Assembly (NCBI RefSeq): GCF_002261425.1
Contig: NZ_NEVJ01000003.1
Location: forward strand, 1,302,001 to 1,366,000
Reading direction: 5' to 3'
DNA: 64,000 nucleotides
DNA from: Bordetella genomosp. 9
GTDB lineage: Bacteria; Pseudomonadota; Gammaproteobacteria; Burkholderiales; Burkholderiaceae_B
The notes below the pieces were generated by a model, which worked only from the letters and a program-made list of their open reading frames with translations, did no database searches and was not told the DNA's origin. Positions 10,531 through 19,032 of this stretch are shown here, one piece after another. How positions within the stretch are numbered: the stretch's first letter is position 1; every line of letters starts with the position of its first letter. The position numbers and the translations under genes were made by a program.

Positions 10531-12108
10531 ATGAGCCTGTTGCGATCGGCCGCCACGGTCAGCAGCTTCACCTTGCTGTCCCGTATCGCCGGCCTGATTC
10601 GCGACATGCTCATCGCCCGCGCCTTTGGCGCCGGGCCGCTGACCGACGCATTCTGGGTCGCCTTTCGCATTCCCAATCTGCTGCGGCGGCTGTTCGCCGA
10701 AGGCGCGTTCGCGCAGGCGTTCGTGCCCATCCTGGGAACGGTCCGTACCCAGCATGGCGACGCGCACGTGCGTACCTTGCTGGACCGGGTCGCCCTGCTG
10801 CTGACCTGCGCGCTGATGGTGCTGACGCTGGTCGGCATCGCGCTGGCGCCGTGGGTGGTCACGGCGATGGCCAGCGGCCTGCGCGGCGAAGCGGGCACGC
10901 AGGCCTTCGACGCGGCGGTCTGGATGACGCGGATGATGTTCCCGTACATTCTTTGCATGTCCCTGGTGGCGTTCGCGTCCGGGGTATTGAACACCTGGCG
11001 TCGCTTCGCGGTCCCGGCTTTCACGCCGGTGCTGCTGAACCTGTCCATGATCGCGGCCTGCCTGTGGCTGGCGCCGCGCTACCACCCGCCGGTCTATGCG
11101 CTGGCCATCGGCGTGATGGCGGGCGGCGTGCTGCAACTGGCCATCCAGTGGGTGGCGCTGGCGCGCCTGGGCCTGGTGCCGCGCTACAGCCCGCACGTGC
11201 GAGAAGCCTGGTCGGATCCCACCGTGCGGCGGATCCTGAAGCAGATGCTGCCGGCCATCGTCGGCGTGTCCGTGGCGCAGATTTCGCTTCTGATAAACAC
11301 CAACATCGCCACCTGGCTGCCGCCGGGCAGCGTGACCTGGCTCTCCTACGCGGATCGGCTGATGGAGTTCCCCACCGCACTGCTGGGCGTTGCGCTGGGC
11401 ACCGTGCTGCTGCCCAGCCTTTCCGCCGCCAATGCGCGCAACGACGCCGCCGCCTACAGCGCGCTGCTGGATTGGGGCCTGCGCTTGACGCTGCTCCTGG
11501 GCTTGCCTGGCGCGCTCGGCCTGGCGCTGCTTTCCGATGGCGTGGTGGCGACGCTGTTCCACTACGGCGCATTCGGCGCGCACGACGTCCTGCAAACGCG
11601 CATGGCGGTCATGGCCTACTCCGTCGGCTTGATCGGCCTGCTCGCGGTGAAAATCCTGGCGCCGGGTTTCTACGCCCGCCAGGACATCCGTACCCCGGTC
11701 AAGATTGCCATCGTCGCATTGATCGCCACGCAGGCGCTCAACCTGGTGCTGGTGCCTCGCCTGGCGCACGCGGGCCTGGCCCTGGCCATCGGCCTGGGCG
11801 CGTGCCTGAACGCCCTGCTGCTGCTGACCGTCCTGCACAGGCGCGCCGTCTACCGCCCCAGCCCCGGCTGGCTCCCGTTCCTGCTGCGCCTGCTGCCCGC
11901 GCTGGCCGCCCTGGGCGCCGTCCTGCTCTACGCGGACGCCCGCCTCGACTGGATTGCCCTGCAGGCGCGCAGCTGGACCCGCGTGGGCCTGCTCGCCACC
12001 GTACTGGCCGCCAGCGGTGCCGCCTACTTTGGCGTGCTGTTCCTGTGCGGTTTCCGCCCGCGCGACTTCAGCCGGCGCTCGGCCGCGGCCTCCGCCGAGG
12101 CGGCCTGA
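10531..12108 (+). CDS. murJ: Lipid II flippase MurJ
   Basis: A 525-residue, roughly 14-helix inner-membrane protein of the MATE-like MOP superfamily that flips lipid II for peptidoglycan synthesis. The N-terminus SLLRSAATVSSFTLLSRIAG and FRIPNLLRRLFAEGAFAQAF are the MurJ/MviN signature, and arginines of the central cavity are present in these motifs. The length is as expected. There is no obvious Shine-Dalgarno before the ATG. In betaproteobacteria murJ and rpsT are commonly neighbours, which fits here except for the intervening FecR-like gene. Confidence 0.95.
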   Translation: MSLLRSAATVSSFTLLSRIAGLIRDMLIARAFGAGPLTDAFWVAFRIPNLLRRLFAEGAFAQAFVPILGTVRTQHGDAHVRTLLDRVALLLTCALMVLTLVGIALAPWVVTAMASGLRGEAGTQAFDAAVWMTRMMFPYILCMSLVAFASGVLNTWRRFAVPAFTPVLLNLSMIAACLWLAPRYHPPVYALAIGVMAGGVLQLAIQWVALARLGLVPRYSPHVREAWSDPTVRRILKQMLPAIVGVSVAQISLLINTNIATWLPPGSVTWLSYADRLMEFPTALLGVALGTVLLPSLSAANARNDAAAYSALLDWGLRLTLLLGLPGALGLALLSDGVVATLFHYGAFGAHDVLQTRMAVMAYSVGLIGLLAVKILAPGFYARQDIRTPVKIAIVALIATQALNLVLVPRLAHAGLALAIGLGACLNALLLLTVLHRRAVYRPSPGWLPFLLRLLPALAALGAVLLYADARLDWIALQARSWTRVGLLATVLAASGAAYFGVLFLCGFRPRDFSRRSAAASAEAA

Positions 12109-12188
12109 GCATCGGTGTTGTATCCGCAAGACATCGAGGGGAAAATCCCGCGTGGCGGCAGAGCAAGGCTCAACGCGCGGGCTGAACA

Positions 12189-12261
12189 CGCGGGTCTAGT
12201 CCGCGGGCCTAGTCCTTAAGGGCTTTAATAAGGGTCTTATAGGGGTCTTATAGGGGTCATA
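12189..12261. repeat. Short tandem repeats in the murJ/fecR-like gap
   Basis: Within the 289-bp gap 12109-12397 there is a 13-nt near-perfect tandem pair (CGCGGGTCTAGTC, 12189-12201; second copy 12202-12214 with one change). Further on there are about three copies of an 11-nt unit AGGGGTCTTAT (12231-12261). The rest of the gap holds only a possible promoter (TTGATA 12337-12342, TACAAT 12358-12363, 15-nt spacer) for the downstream gene. Confidence 0.6.
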
Positions 12262-12397
12262 AGGGCCCGAAAGCAGGCCGGACGTCGCGCGCTCGCCGGA
12301 TTTTTTGCTTACTTCACTGGCGAATTGCCCCTCTTCTTGATAAAACGCTTTAATATTTACAATTCGACACCCTTGCCGGCTACCGGACGCCGGTTCT

Positions 12398-13450
12398 TTG
12401 GAAGCCACTTTGGATCAGGACGCCACCCCGGACAAATCGACGCCCGTCGCAGACCAGGTCGTAAACTGGCTGCTGCTGCTGCGTTCGGGCCGCGCGTCGC
12501 AGTCCGACTACGCGGATTTCCTGGCATGGCGCGCGCAGAATCCCATGCATGAAAGCGCGTGGCAGCAACTGACGTCCGCGCTGGGCTCTTCCTTCGGGCG
12601 CCTCAGCGACTTCTATCCCATCGGGTTTTCCACCTCGAACAGCCGGCCGCCCCTGACGCCCGCGATGGCGGCGTATCGTTCGACGCCACGCACCCCGCTG
12701 CCTCCGGCGCCCGTCATCAACCCGGCGCGCCGGCGTTTCGTCGCAAGCGGCGCCGCCGCGGTGACCGCCGTGCTGGTGGGCACCGCGGTACTGAACGAAA
12801 TTTATCCGCTGCACAACCTGACCGCCGACGCCGCCACGGCCACGGGCGAACGACGGCTCTATATGCTTTCCGACGGCAGCCAGATGCTGCTGGACGCGCG
12901 GTCCCGCGTGCAACTGGATTTCGCGGGCGCCCAACGCAATGTGCGCCTGCTCGAAGGTGCGATCACCGTATCGGTCGCCCATGATCCCAACCGGCCCTTC
13001 GTCGTCACCACGGACCAGGGCACGGTGCGGGCGCTGGGCACGCGGTTCATGGTGCGCCAGCAGGCCAGGCGTTCACTGGTGGTCGTGCATGAACACGAAG
13101 TCGAAATCCAGACGCTGGAAAAAGCGCGCGGCGTCATCGGCGCCGGCATGGGCGCGCGCTTCGACGACGCGCGCGTCGACTCGCCCCGGGCCGAACTGCT
13201 GGCGGACGCGGCCTGGGAAACAGGCTGGATCGCCGTCCGCAATCGCCCGCTGGCGGACGTCATCGCCGCGCTGCGCCCCTACCGCGGGGGCATCCTGCGG
13301 GTCTCGATGGCGGCCGGCGGCCTGCCCGTCACAGGCCAGTTCCCGCTGGATGACACGGACGCCACCCTGGACACCCTGGAACAGAACGTGCCGATCAATG
13401 TCCGGCGCTACACGCCCTGGCTAGTCACCATAGACGTCGTGCAGGCGTGA
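12398..13450 (+). CDS. FecR-family (DUF4880-FecR) transmembrane sigma regulator, orphan
   Basis: About 350 residues. An N-terminal DUF4880-type region (residues 18-62, with WLLLLRSGRASQSDYADFLAWRA) is followed by a basic RRRF motif and a single hydrophobic segment (about 115-135). The periplasmic FecR domain (about 150-245) has LYMLSDGSQMLLDARSRVQLDF and VRALGTRFMVRQ, and there is a C-terminal STN-like tail. FecR proteins relay a signal from a TonB-dependent receptor to an ECF sigma factor, but neither is adjacent. The start is a TTG at 12398 or, better placed relative to GGAAG, at 12410. Partner genes must be elsewhere or lost. Confidence 0.8.
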   Translation: MEATLDQDATPDKSTPVADQVVNWLLLLRSGRASQSDYADFLAWRAQNPMHESAWQQLTSALGSSFGRLSDFYPIGFSTSNSRPPLTPAMAAYRSTPRTPLPPAPVINPARRRFVASGAAAVTAVLVGTAVLNEIYPLHNLTADAATATGERRLYMLSDGSQMLLDARSRVQLDFAGAQRNVRLLEGAITVSVAHDPNRPFVVTTDQGTVRALGTRFMVRQQARRSLVVVHEHEVEIQTLEKARGVIGAGMGARFDDARVDSPRAELLADAAWETGWIAVRNRPLADVIAALRPYRGGILRVSMAAGGLPVTGQFPLDDTDATLDTLEQNVPINVRRYTPWLVTIDVVQA

Positions 13451-13490
13451 GTCAGCACCACGCGGTTACGCGCCTAATCTCGCGTCAGGC

Positions 13491-13518
13491 TTGCTTTTCG
13501 GCGCGACCTTGCTAAAAT
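13491..13518 (+). promoter_or_regulatory. Sigma-70 promoter of rpsT
   Basis: TTGCTT (13491-13496) and TAAAAT (13513-13518) are separated by 16 nt. They sit about 33 nt before the rpsT ATG, giving a short leader. Confidence 0.65.
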
Positions 13519-13551
13519 GTTGAGCTTTGCCGAATTTCTAACTGACTCTAC

Positions 13552-13815
13552 ATGGCCAATACTGCCCAAGCCCGCAAGCGCGCCCGCCAATCGGTGGAGC
13601 GCAACAAGCACAATTCCAGCCTGCGTTCCATGCTGCGCACCGCGATCAAGCGCGTTCGCCAGGCCGTGGAAGCCGGCGACAAGACGGCTGCTGCCGCTGT
13701 GCTGCAAAAGGCGACCAGCGTGATTGACCGCGTCGCCGACAAGAACATCATCCACAAGAACAAGGCTGCTCGCCACAAGAGCCGTCTGGCTGCCGCCGTC
13801 AAGGCGCTGGCCTGA
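13552..13815 (+). CDS. rpsT: 30S ribosomal protein S20
   Basis: An 87-residue, highly basic, alanine-rich helical protein ([18 protein letters not shown] at the start; [12 protein letters not shown] at the end) that binds 16S rRNA early in 30S assembly. No purine-rich Shine-Dalgarno sequence is visible in the 20 nt before the ATG, which is unusual for a ribosomal protein gene. In E. coli S20 is also poorly initiated and is translationally autoregulated, so a similar arrangement is conceivable here. It has its own promoter and terminator. Confidence 0.97.
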   Translation: MANTAQARKRARQSVERNKHNSSLRSMLRTAIKRVRQAVEAGDKTAAAAVLQKATSVIDRVADKNIIHKNKAARHKSRLAAAVKALA

Positions 13816-13910
13816 TACGCCTGTTCTGATCGGATAGCCGCCCCCTTCGCTGGGGTGGTGCCGGCTTACGCGCAAGATCCGCAGCGCCGCCGGTTTCCAT
13901 CGGCAAAAAG

Positions 13911-13938
13911 AAAAGGACGCCAGCTGGGCGTCCTTTTT
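13911..13938. terminator. Bidirectional terminator between rpsT and the aldolase operon
   Basis: A stem AAAGGACGCC / GGGCGTCCTTT is flanked by A and T runs. It can stop rpsT (plus strand) and the convergent aldolase operon (minus strand). Confidence 0.85.
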
Positions 13939-13957
13939 TTGTTCCCACCGTGCCGGC

Positions 13958-14722
13958 CTATCGAAACGCGTCCCGCAGGGCGAAGGTCGCCTGCTTGAAC
14001 ACGCCCAGGTCGGTACCGACGGCCACGAAGTGCATGCCCATGTCCAGGTACCGTCTCGCATCCGCGGGAACGGGGGCGAGTATGCCGACGGCCTTGCCGT
14101 GCGCGCTGGCGCGTTCATACAGATGGCGAATGGCGGCCTGGACCTCGGGGTGCGATGGATTGCCGATATGCCCCAACGCCGCCGCCAGATCCGACGGGCC
14201 GATGAAGATGCCGTCCACGCCTTCGACGGCGGCGATGTCGTCGACCGCATCGATGCCCGGGCGGCTTTCTATCTGCAGCAGCACGCAGATATTCTCGTTG
14301 ATCGACTGCAGGTAGTCCGGCACCGTGCCGAAGCGGTTGCTGCGTTGCAGGCCGGCCACGCCGCGCATGCCGGCGGGCGGGTAGCGCGTGGCGGCCACCG
14401 CCCGGCGCGCCTCGTCCGCGGATTCGATGAAGGGAATCAGCAGGTTGTAGAAGCCGATGTCCAGCAGCCGCTTGATTTCCACGGGATCGTTGATCGTCGG
14501 CCGCCCTACCGCCGCCGATTCGCTGCCCTGCAGGGCCTGCAGCTGCTGCAGGAACATCGGCACGTCATTGGGCGAATGCTCGCCGTCCAGCAGCAGCCAA
14601 TCGTAGCCGGCCAGCCCCGCCAATTCGGCGGTGATGTGGCTGGCCATGCTCATCCAGAAACCGATGACGGTCTCGCGGGCAAGTATGCGTTGGCGAAAAC
14701 GATTGGGTATGGGTGAAGTCAT
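13958..14722 (-). CDS. HpcH/HpaI-family aldolase (2-dehydro-3-deoxyglucarate aldolase-like)
   Basis: A 254-residue class II, metal-dependent pyruvate aldolase. Motifs: [15 protein letters not shown] (about 39-53), [15 protein letters not shown] (metal Glu, about 150) and [11 protein letters not shown] (about 175). Relatives such as GarL cleave 2-keto-3-deoxy-aldarates to pyruvate and an aldehyde acid. It is the last gene of a minus-strand operon after a DHDPS-family lyase, a GntR regulator and an Ldh-type oxidoreductase, which suggests acid-sugar breakdown. AGGAAGG precedes the ATG. The exact substrate is unknown. Confidence 0.85.
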   Translation of the reverse strand: MTSPIPNRFRQRILARETVIGFWMSMASHITAELAGLAGYDWLLLDGEHSPNDVPMFLQQLQALQGSESAAVGRPTINDPVEIKRLLDIGFYNLLIPFIESADEARRAVAATRYPPAGMRGVAGLQRSNRFGTVPDYLQSINENICVLLQIESRPGIDAVDDIAAVEGVDGIFIGPSDLAAALGHIGNPSHPEVQAAIRHLYERASAHGKAVGILAPVPADARRYLDMGMHFVAVGTDLGVFKQATFALRDAFR

Positions 14723-14809
14723 CCTGGTCCTTCCTGGATAGTGCCGGCGCGGGAGCCCTGCGCCATGGATACCGGCGCGCCCCGCCGGCGGAGGGAGTCA
14801 CGTCCTCGA

Positions 14810-15931
14810 TCACCCTTGTGCCAAAGGCTCCAGCACGTAGCGGGCGTTGCAACGCTGGCAGATGTCACGCAACCGCGTATCCAGGGCCGCCGGGATCGGT
14901 ATGCCGTGGGCTTCGCGATGGATACGTGCCTGCGCTTCCGGTTCGCCGGCCACCAGCACCGGGACGTCGGGCCGTGCCGGCGGCGTGTCGTGCATGGCGT
15001 CGATCATGTCATCCAGGTCCGCCTCGAAGGATCCCGCGTCGCGGAACGCATCGGGATTCAAGGCCAGGAAAAAATGCCCGATGTTGTCCGGATCGCGCGG
15101 GCCGCGGCGCCTGGCATGCAGCGCGGCGAAGCCGCTGCCGCTCAGTGTCGAACCCAGGATCTGCGCCATCATCGCCAGGCCGTATCCTTTGTGGCTGCTC
15201 ATGGCCGGCGTGCCGCCCAGCGGGGTGAGCCCGCCGTCCGGGTGCGTAAAGATGTAAGCCATGGCCTGCGCCGCATCCGTGACCGGTTCGCCGCGCCCGT
15301 CGATCGCCCAGCCTGGCGGCAGCGCCTTGCCATGGAAGTCGTACACCTTGACCTTGTTGGCGGCCACCGTGGTCGTCGCCATATCGAGCACGAAGGGCTC
15401 GTTCTGCGCCGCCGGCGCGGCGAAGGCGATGGGATTGGTGCCCAGCATGGGCATGGCGCCGCCGGTCGGCACCATGATGATGCCGTTGGCGCTGCTCGTC
15501 ACCAGCCCCACGACACCACGCCGCACGGCAATGCGTGCGTAGACGCCGGCCGCGCCGAAGTGATGGGAGTTGCGCACGGCCACCGCGCCCACGCCATGAC
15601 TCAGCGCCTTGTCCACCGCCAGATGCATGGCCTGCGCGGCCACCGGATAGCCCAGTCCGCCCATGCCGTCCAGCAAGGCGGACGCCACGCCGTCGCGCAC
15701 GACGCGCGGCCGCGCGTCGATCGCCAGCGTGCCCGCTCGGACTTTGTCCTCATAACTGGGCAGCATGGAAATGCCGTGCGAATCGATCCCCAGAAGATCG
15801 GTTTCGGCCATCAGCGCCGCGGCGGTATCCGCCAGGTCCCGCTGCATGCCCCAGGCCGTCAGCACCAGCACGATCTGCTCGCGCACCGATCGCGCCGATG
15901 CGCGAAAGCCCGCTGTTTGTTCGCTTACCAC
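14810..15931 (-). CDS. Ldh-family NAD(P)-dependent oxidoreductase (malate/L-lactate dehydrogenase type)
   Basis: A 373-residue member of the malate / L-sulfolactate / 2,3-diketogulonate reductase fold. Seen: GIDSHGISMLPSYEDKV (catalytic His in the SHG motif, about 52), VRNSHHFGAAGVYA (about 122), GTNPIAFAAPA and DMATTTVAANKVKV. These enzymes reduce or oxidise 2-hydroxy/2-oxo acids. The start is GTG at 15931, chosen for an AGGAG site 7 nt upstream. It sits 70 nt after the GntR gene and 87 nt before the aldolase and is presumably co-transcribed. Substrate not determined. Confidence 0.87.
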   Translation of the reverse strand: MVSEQTAGFRASARSVREQIVLVLTAWGMQRDLADTAAALMAETDLLGIDSHGISMLPSYEDKVRAGTLAIDARPRVVRDGVASALLDGMGGLGYPVAAQAMHLAVDKALSHGVGAVAVRNSHHFGAAGVYARIAVRRGVVGLVTSSANGIIMVPTGGAMPMLGTNPIAFAAPAAQNEPFVLDMATTTVAANKVKVYDFHGKALPPGWAIDGRGEPVTDAAQAMAYIFTHPDGGLTPLGGTPAMSSHKGYGLAMMAQILGSTLSGSGFAALHARRRGPRDPDNIGHFFLALNPDAFRDAGSFEADLDDMIDAMHDTPPARPDVPVLVAGEPEAQARIHREAHGIPIPAALDTRLRDICQRCNARYVLEPLAQG

Positions 15932-16001
15932 TCCCTGTCTCCTTTCTTATGTAGGCAGCGTTCGCGAGCGCCGCCGCCGACTCCGTTGCGCGCGCGGGCC
16001 T

Positions 16002-16781
16002 TCAGTCGCGTTCGCGATCCACCAGGCGGTGGCGCGCCTGTCCCAGGTGGAACTGCATGGCGGTGCGCGCGCGCTCGCCGTCCTGCTCGCGTATGGCCGC
16101 GAGAATGCTCGCGTGTTCGTCCATCACGCGCTCCGCGCGCTGCCGTGAACCGGTGCGCGTCAGGTTCAGCGACAGGCGCATGAAGCCCTGTATGGATTCG
16201 TGGATCGTTTCCAGCACGCCAGGGAAGAAATCGTTGCCGCTGGCTTCGGCGATGCTGGCGTGGAAAGCCAGGTCCAGCTGCGCGGACACCTGGCCTTGCG
16301 CCAGGCCTTCGGCGAACGCCTTGTGCGCCTCGACGATCTTGTTCAACTGTTCGTCGGTGCGGCGCAGCGCCGCCAGGCGCGCGGCGTCGCCTTCCAGCGC
16401 GACCCGTACTTCCTGCGCGCGCAGGTAGGCACCGACGTTCTGTACGTCGCCAAAGGTCTTCAGGCGCGGCGCCGGCTGATGGATGACGAAGGTGCCCAGG
16501 CCTTGGTACGCGCTGACCAGCCCGTCGGCCCGCAGCCTGAGCAAGGCTTCGCGCACGACCGGGCGCGACACGCCGAATTGTTCGCAGATTTCGTGCTCGG
16601 ACGGCAGCTTGTCGCCTACGTTGAGATCGCCCGAAGCGATGCGATCGAATATCTGCCCGTACAACTGGTCGCCCAGTCGGACGCGTTGGCCGCGATCCAG
16701 CATACGCGCGCTATCGATACCCACGACGACATCGACCGGACGAGCGCCGTCCGCATCGTGCGGACGTTGTTTGATGGACAC
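16002..16781 (-). CDS. GntR-family transcriptional regulator, FadR/FCD subfamily
   Basis: A 259-residue repressor-type protein. The winged helix-turn-helix (about residues 38-100) contains KLPSEHEICEQFGVSRPVVREALLRL, followed by an all-helical FCD ligand domain (about 115-245) with the usual LDLAFHASIAEASGN and HL...RH metal/ligand residues. It probably binds an organic acid and controls this locus through the overlapping divergent promoters at 17863-17902. The start is GTG at 16781, preceded by AAGGAGAG with good spacing. Confidence 0.93.
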   Translation of the reverse strand: MSIKQRPHDADGARPVDVVVGIDSARMLDRGQRVRLGDQLYGQIFDRIASGDLNVGDKLPSEHEICEQFGVSRPVVREALLRLRADGLVSAYQGLGTFVIHQPAPRLKTFGDVQNVGAYLRAQEVRVALEGDAARLAALRRTDEQLNKIVEAHKAFAEGLAQGQVSAQLDLAFHASIAEASGNDFFPGVLETIHESIQGFMRLSLNLTRTGSRQRAERVMDEHASILAAIREQDGERARTAMQFHLGQARHRLVDRERD

Positions 16782-16858
16782 GTCGCTCTCCTTTTGATCA
16801 AGGATCCATCGTACGCGATCGCCCGTACCGGCGGCCGTGGAATCCCCCGGCCGATCGG

Positions 16859-17788
16859 TCAGGCCGCGAGCGCATCGCGATCGCGCGCCAGCAAGGCGCG
16901 CGCGACAGGCGCCACACGCTCGCGCTCAGCCGGAGTCAAGCCGGTCAACAAGGGCAGCATGGGGCCCATATCGGCGATGCCCGCGAGCGTGACCGCATCG
17001 TGCAGGACGCGGATGGGGCTGATGGCATCGCGGCAATCCTCCAGCGGCATATAAGCGGCCCGCACGCGTTCGGCTTCCGGCAAGCGGCCCTGCCGCAGCA
17101 GGTGCAGCAATTGCATGGAGCCGCGCGGGGCGATGCACACCGAACCCGACGTGAAGCTTTGCAGTCCGAAGTCGCGGCAGTGAACGATGGCAGGCCGCTC
17201 GCCGATACCGCTGACCACGAGGCGTGGATCCACCGCTTTCAACAGGGCGGACAGGTAGGGATCCTGCAGCGGGTCCTGCCGCACCACCGCGTACTTGACG
17301 GCGACGATGCGGCCTTCTTCGACCAGGCGTCCCAGCGTCGACGGCGCGATGTAGTCGGACGCCTTGATATACACCACGACCGGACGGGAAATGGTGTCGC
17401 TGAAGCGGCGCACCCCATCGGCCAGGCCCGCGTCCGTGTAGGGAAAGGACATGGGCAGCAGCATGGCCGTCGGAAAGCTCCGCGTCTTCAGAATGGCGGC
17501 CTGGTCCATCAACTTGCCGTAATCGGGGCCCGCCGAAGGCAGGATCCAGGTGTCGGGACCGGCCTGTTCCGCCAGGAAATCCAGGATGCGCGCGTACTCG
17601 CTGACCGCGACGTTGTAGAAGTTCGCATTCCCGCCGTACATGATGCTGCGTACGCCGCCGTCTTCCAGATGCCGCAGCAGGGCCGTGTTCGCATGCGCAT
17701 TCAGGCTGAGATCGGCATTGCGGGCAAGGGGTGGAACCGCGATCACCGAACGACGCAGGTCGTCCACCGTCACTGGCGTGGTCTTCAT
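16859..17788 (-). CDS. Dihydrodipicolinate synthase-family lyase/dehydratase
   Basis: A 309-residue TIM-barrel class I aldolase-superfamily protein. The Schiff-base lysine is in IVAVKYAVVRQDP, with a Tyr in VVVYIKASDYIAP at the position of the family's catalytic Tyr, and SGIGERP near the strand that carries a comparable motif in sugar-acid members. It differs from biosynthetic DapA in the N-terminal motif, so a catabolic role (keto-acid aldolase or dehydratase) is likely. The start at 17788 is set by AGGAG 7 nt upstream. It is the first gene of the minus-strand operon controlled with gntR. Confidence 0.82.
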   Translation of the reverse strand: MKTTPVTVDDLRRSVIAVPPLARNADLSLNAHANTALLRHLEDGGVRSIMYGGNANFYNVAVSEYARILDFLAEQAGPDTWILPSAGPDYGKLMDQAAILKTRSFPTAMLLPMSFPYTDAGLADGVRRFSDTISRPVVVYIKASDYIAPSTLGRLVEEGRIVAVKYAVVRQDPLQDPYLSALLKAVDPRLVVSGIGERPAIVHCRDFGLQSFTSGSVCIAPRGSMQLLHLLRQGRLPEAERVRAAYMPLEDCRDAISPIRVLHDAVTLAGIADMGPMLPLLTGLTPAERERVAPVARALLARDRDALAA

Positions 17789-17862
17789 GGGGCTACTCCT
17801 CTGGCGTCGAGAGATACGCGGGTACGGCAACGCAATGCGGCACAGGCGTCCGCTGTGCGGGC

Positions 17863-17902
17863 AGTATACTTGGTTGACATATAGCGGTCCAATACATATA
17901 GT
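17863..17902. promoter_or_regulatory. Overlapping divergent sigma-70 promoters of the GntR locus
   Basis: Plus strand: TTGACA (17874-17879), 17-nt spacer, TATAGT (17897-17902), a near-consensus promoter for the Bug gene. Minus strand: TTGGAC (read from 17887-17892), 18-nt spacer, TATACT (17863-17868) for the DHDPS-family operon. The two promoters interlock, so polymerases should compete. The region also holds a direct repeat of ACATATAG and a GTATAC palindrome, which are possible GntR contacts. Confidence 0.7.
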
Positions 17903-17994
17903 TGTTTTACAAGCATGTAGTCGGACAACTGACAAAAGTGAAGCCGCGGCTCGCCGCCGATATCGACGACTTCACCATAAACCGGAGACAACTC

Positions 17995-18966
17995 ATGACC
18001 ACGCCTATGCGCGCCCTCGCGGCGACCGCCGCCCTTGCGCTCGCCGCCGCCTTCCCCGCCGCCGCCAAGTATCCCGACAAGCCGGTCACCGTCATCGTTC
18101 CCTTCGTCCCTGGAGGATCCTCGGACATCACGGCGCGCGCCGTCCTGCCGGGCATGAACAAGCTGTTCGGCCAGACTTTCCTGGTCGAAAACAAGCCGGG
18201 CGCCAATGGCTCGATCGGCGCCCAGGCGCTGGCGCGCGCGACGCCGGACGGCTACACGATGATGGTGGGTTCCATCGGCACCTTCGCCATCAACCAGGCG
18301 CTGTACAAGGACTTGTCGTACAACCCGAGCAAGGACTTCAAATTCCTGACGATGGCGGTGCGCAATCCCAACGTGCTGGTGGCGTCGCCCAATTTTCCGG
18401 CCGCGAGTGTCGCCGACCTGATCGCCTATGCCAGGAAAAATCCGGGCGCGGTGTCCTACGCCTCGTCCGGCACCGGCTCGTCGGACCACCTGTCGGCGGT
18501 GCTGTTCCGCCAGAAAACCGATACGTCGGGCGTCGATGTCCCTTACCGCGGCGGCGGCGCGGCCATCAGCGACCTGATGGGCAATCAGGTGAATGTCTCG
18601 TTCCAGAACCTGGGCGCCGTGCTCAATCACATCAAGGCCGGCAAGCTCAAGGCCCTGGCCACGACAGGCGACCAGCGCATCCCGGAGCTGCCCGACGTGC
18701 CGACCATGGCGCAGGCAGGCGTGAAGGACATGATCGTCTATTCCTGGCAGGGCTTCGCCGTGCCCGCCGCGACGCCGGCCGCCATCGTGACCCAGTTGTC
18801 GGACGGCCTGCGCAAAACGCTGCGGGATCCCGCGGTGGAAAAGACGCTGCATGGCCTAGGCTTCGAAGTCGTCGCCGACAGCCCCGAAGCCTTCACGAAA
18901 TTCCAGCAGGCCGAGGTCAAGCGCTGGCAGGACGTGATCGCCAAGAGCAATATCAAGTTGGAGTAA
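17995..18966 (+). CDS. Bug-family (TctC) tripartite tricarboxylate transporter substrate-binding protein
   Basis: A 323-residue periplasmic binding protein. Residues 1-22 are a signal peptide ending in the Ala-rich segment before KYPDKPVTVIVPFVPGG. Domain motifs follow: SDITARAVLPGMNKLFGQ, VENKPGANGSIGAQ, PDGYT, and VPYRGGG in the ligand loop. Bug proteins usually bind carboxylic or sugar acids and act with TctAB permeases or as extracytoplasmic sensors; no TctA/TctB genes are adjacent. The start at 17995 is chosen for the signal peptide and a GGAGA site. It is followed by a 2-hydroxyacid dehydrogenase. Confidence 0.92.
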   Translation: MTTPMRALAATAALALAAAFPAAAKYPDKPVTVIVPFVPGGSSDITARAVLPGMNKLFGQTFLVENKPGANGSIGAQALARATPDGYTMMVGSIGTFAINQALYKDLSYNPSKDFKFLTMAVRNPNVLVASPNFPAASVADLIAYARKNPGAVSYASSGTGSSDHLSAVLFRQKTDTSGVDVPYRGGGAAISDLMGNQVNVSFQNLGAVLNHIKAGKLKALATTGDQRIPELPDVPTMAQAGVKDMIVYSWQGFAVPAATPAAIVTQLSDGLRKTLRDPAVEKTLHGLGFEVVADSPEAFTKFQQAEVKRWQDVIAKSNIKLE

Positions 18967-19032
18967 ATTAGCCGCTCCCGCTTCCAGGCGCCCGGCGACT
19001 AGCGGACCGGGCGTCCCCATCGGACGTACTCA

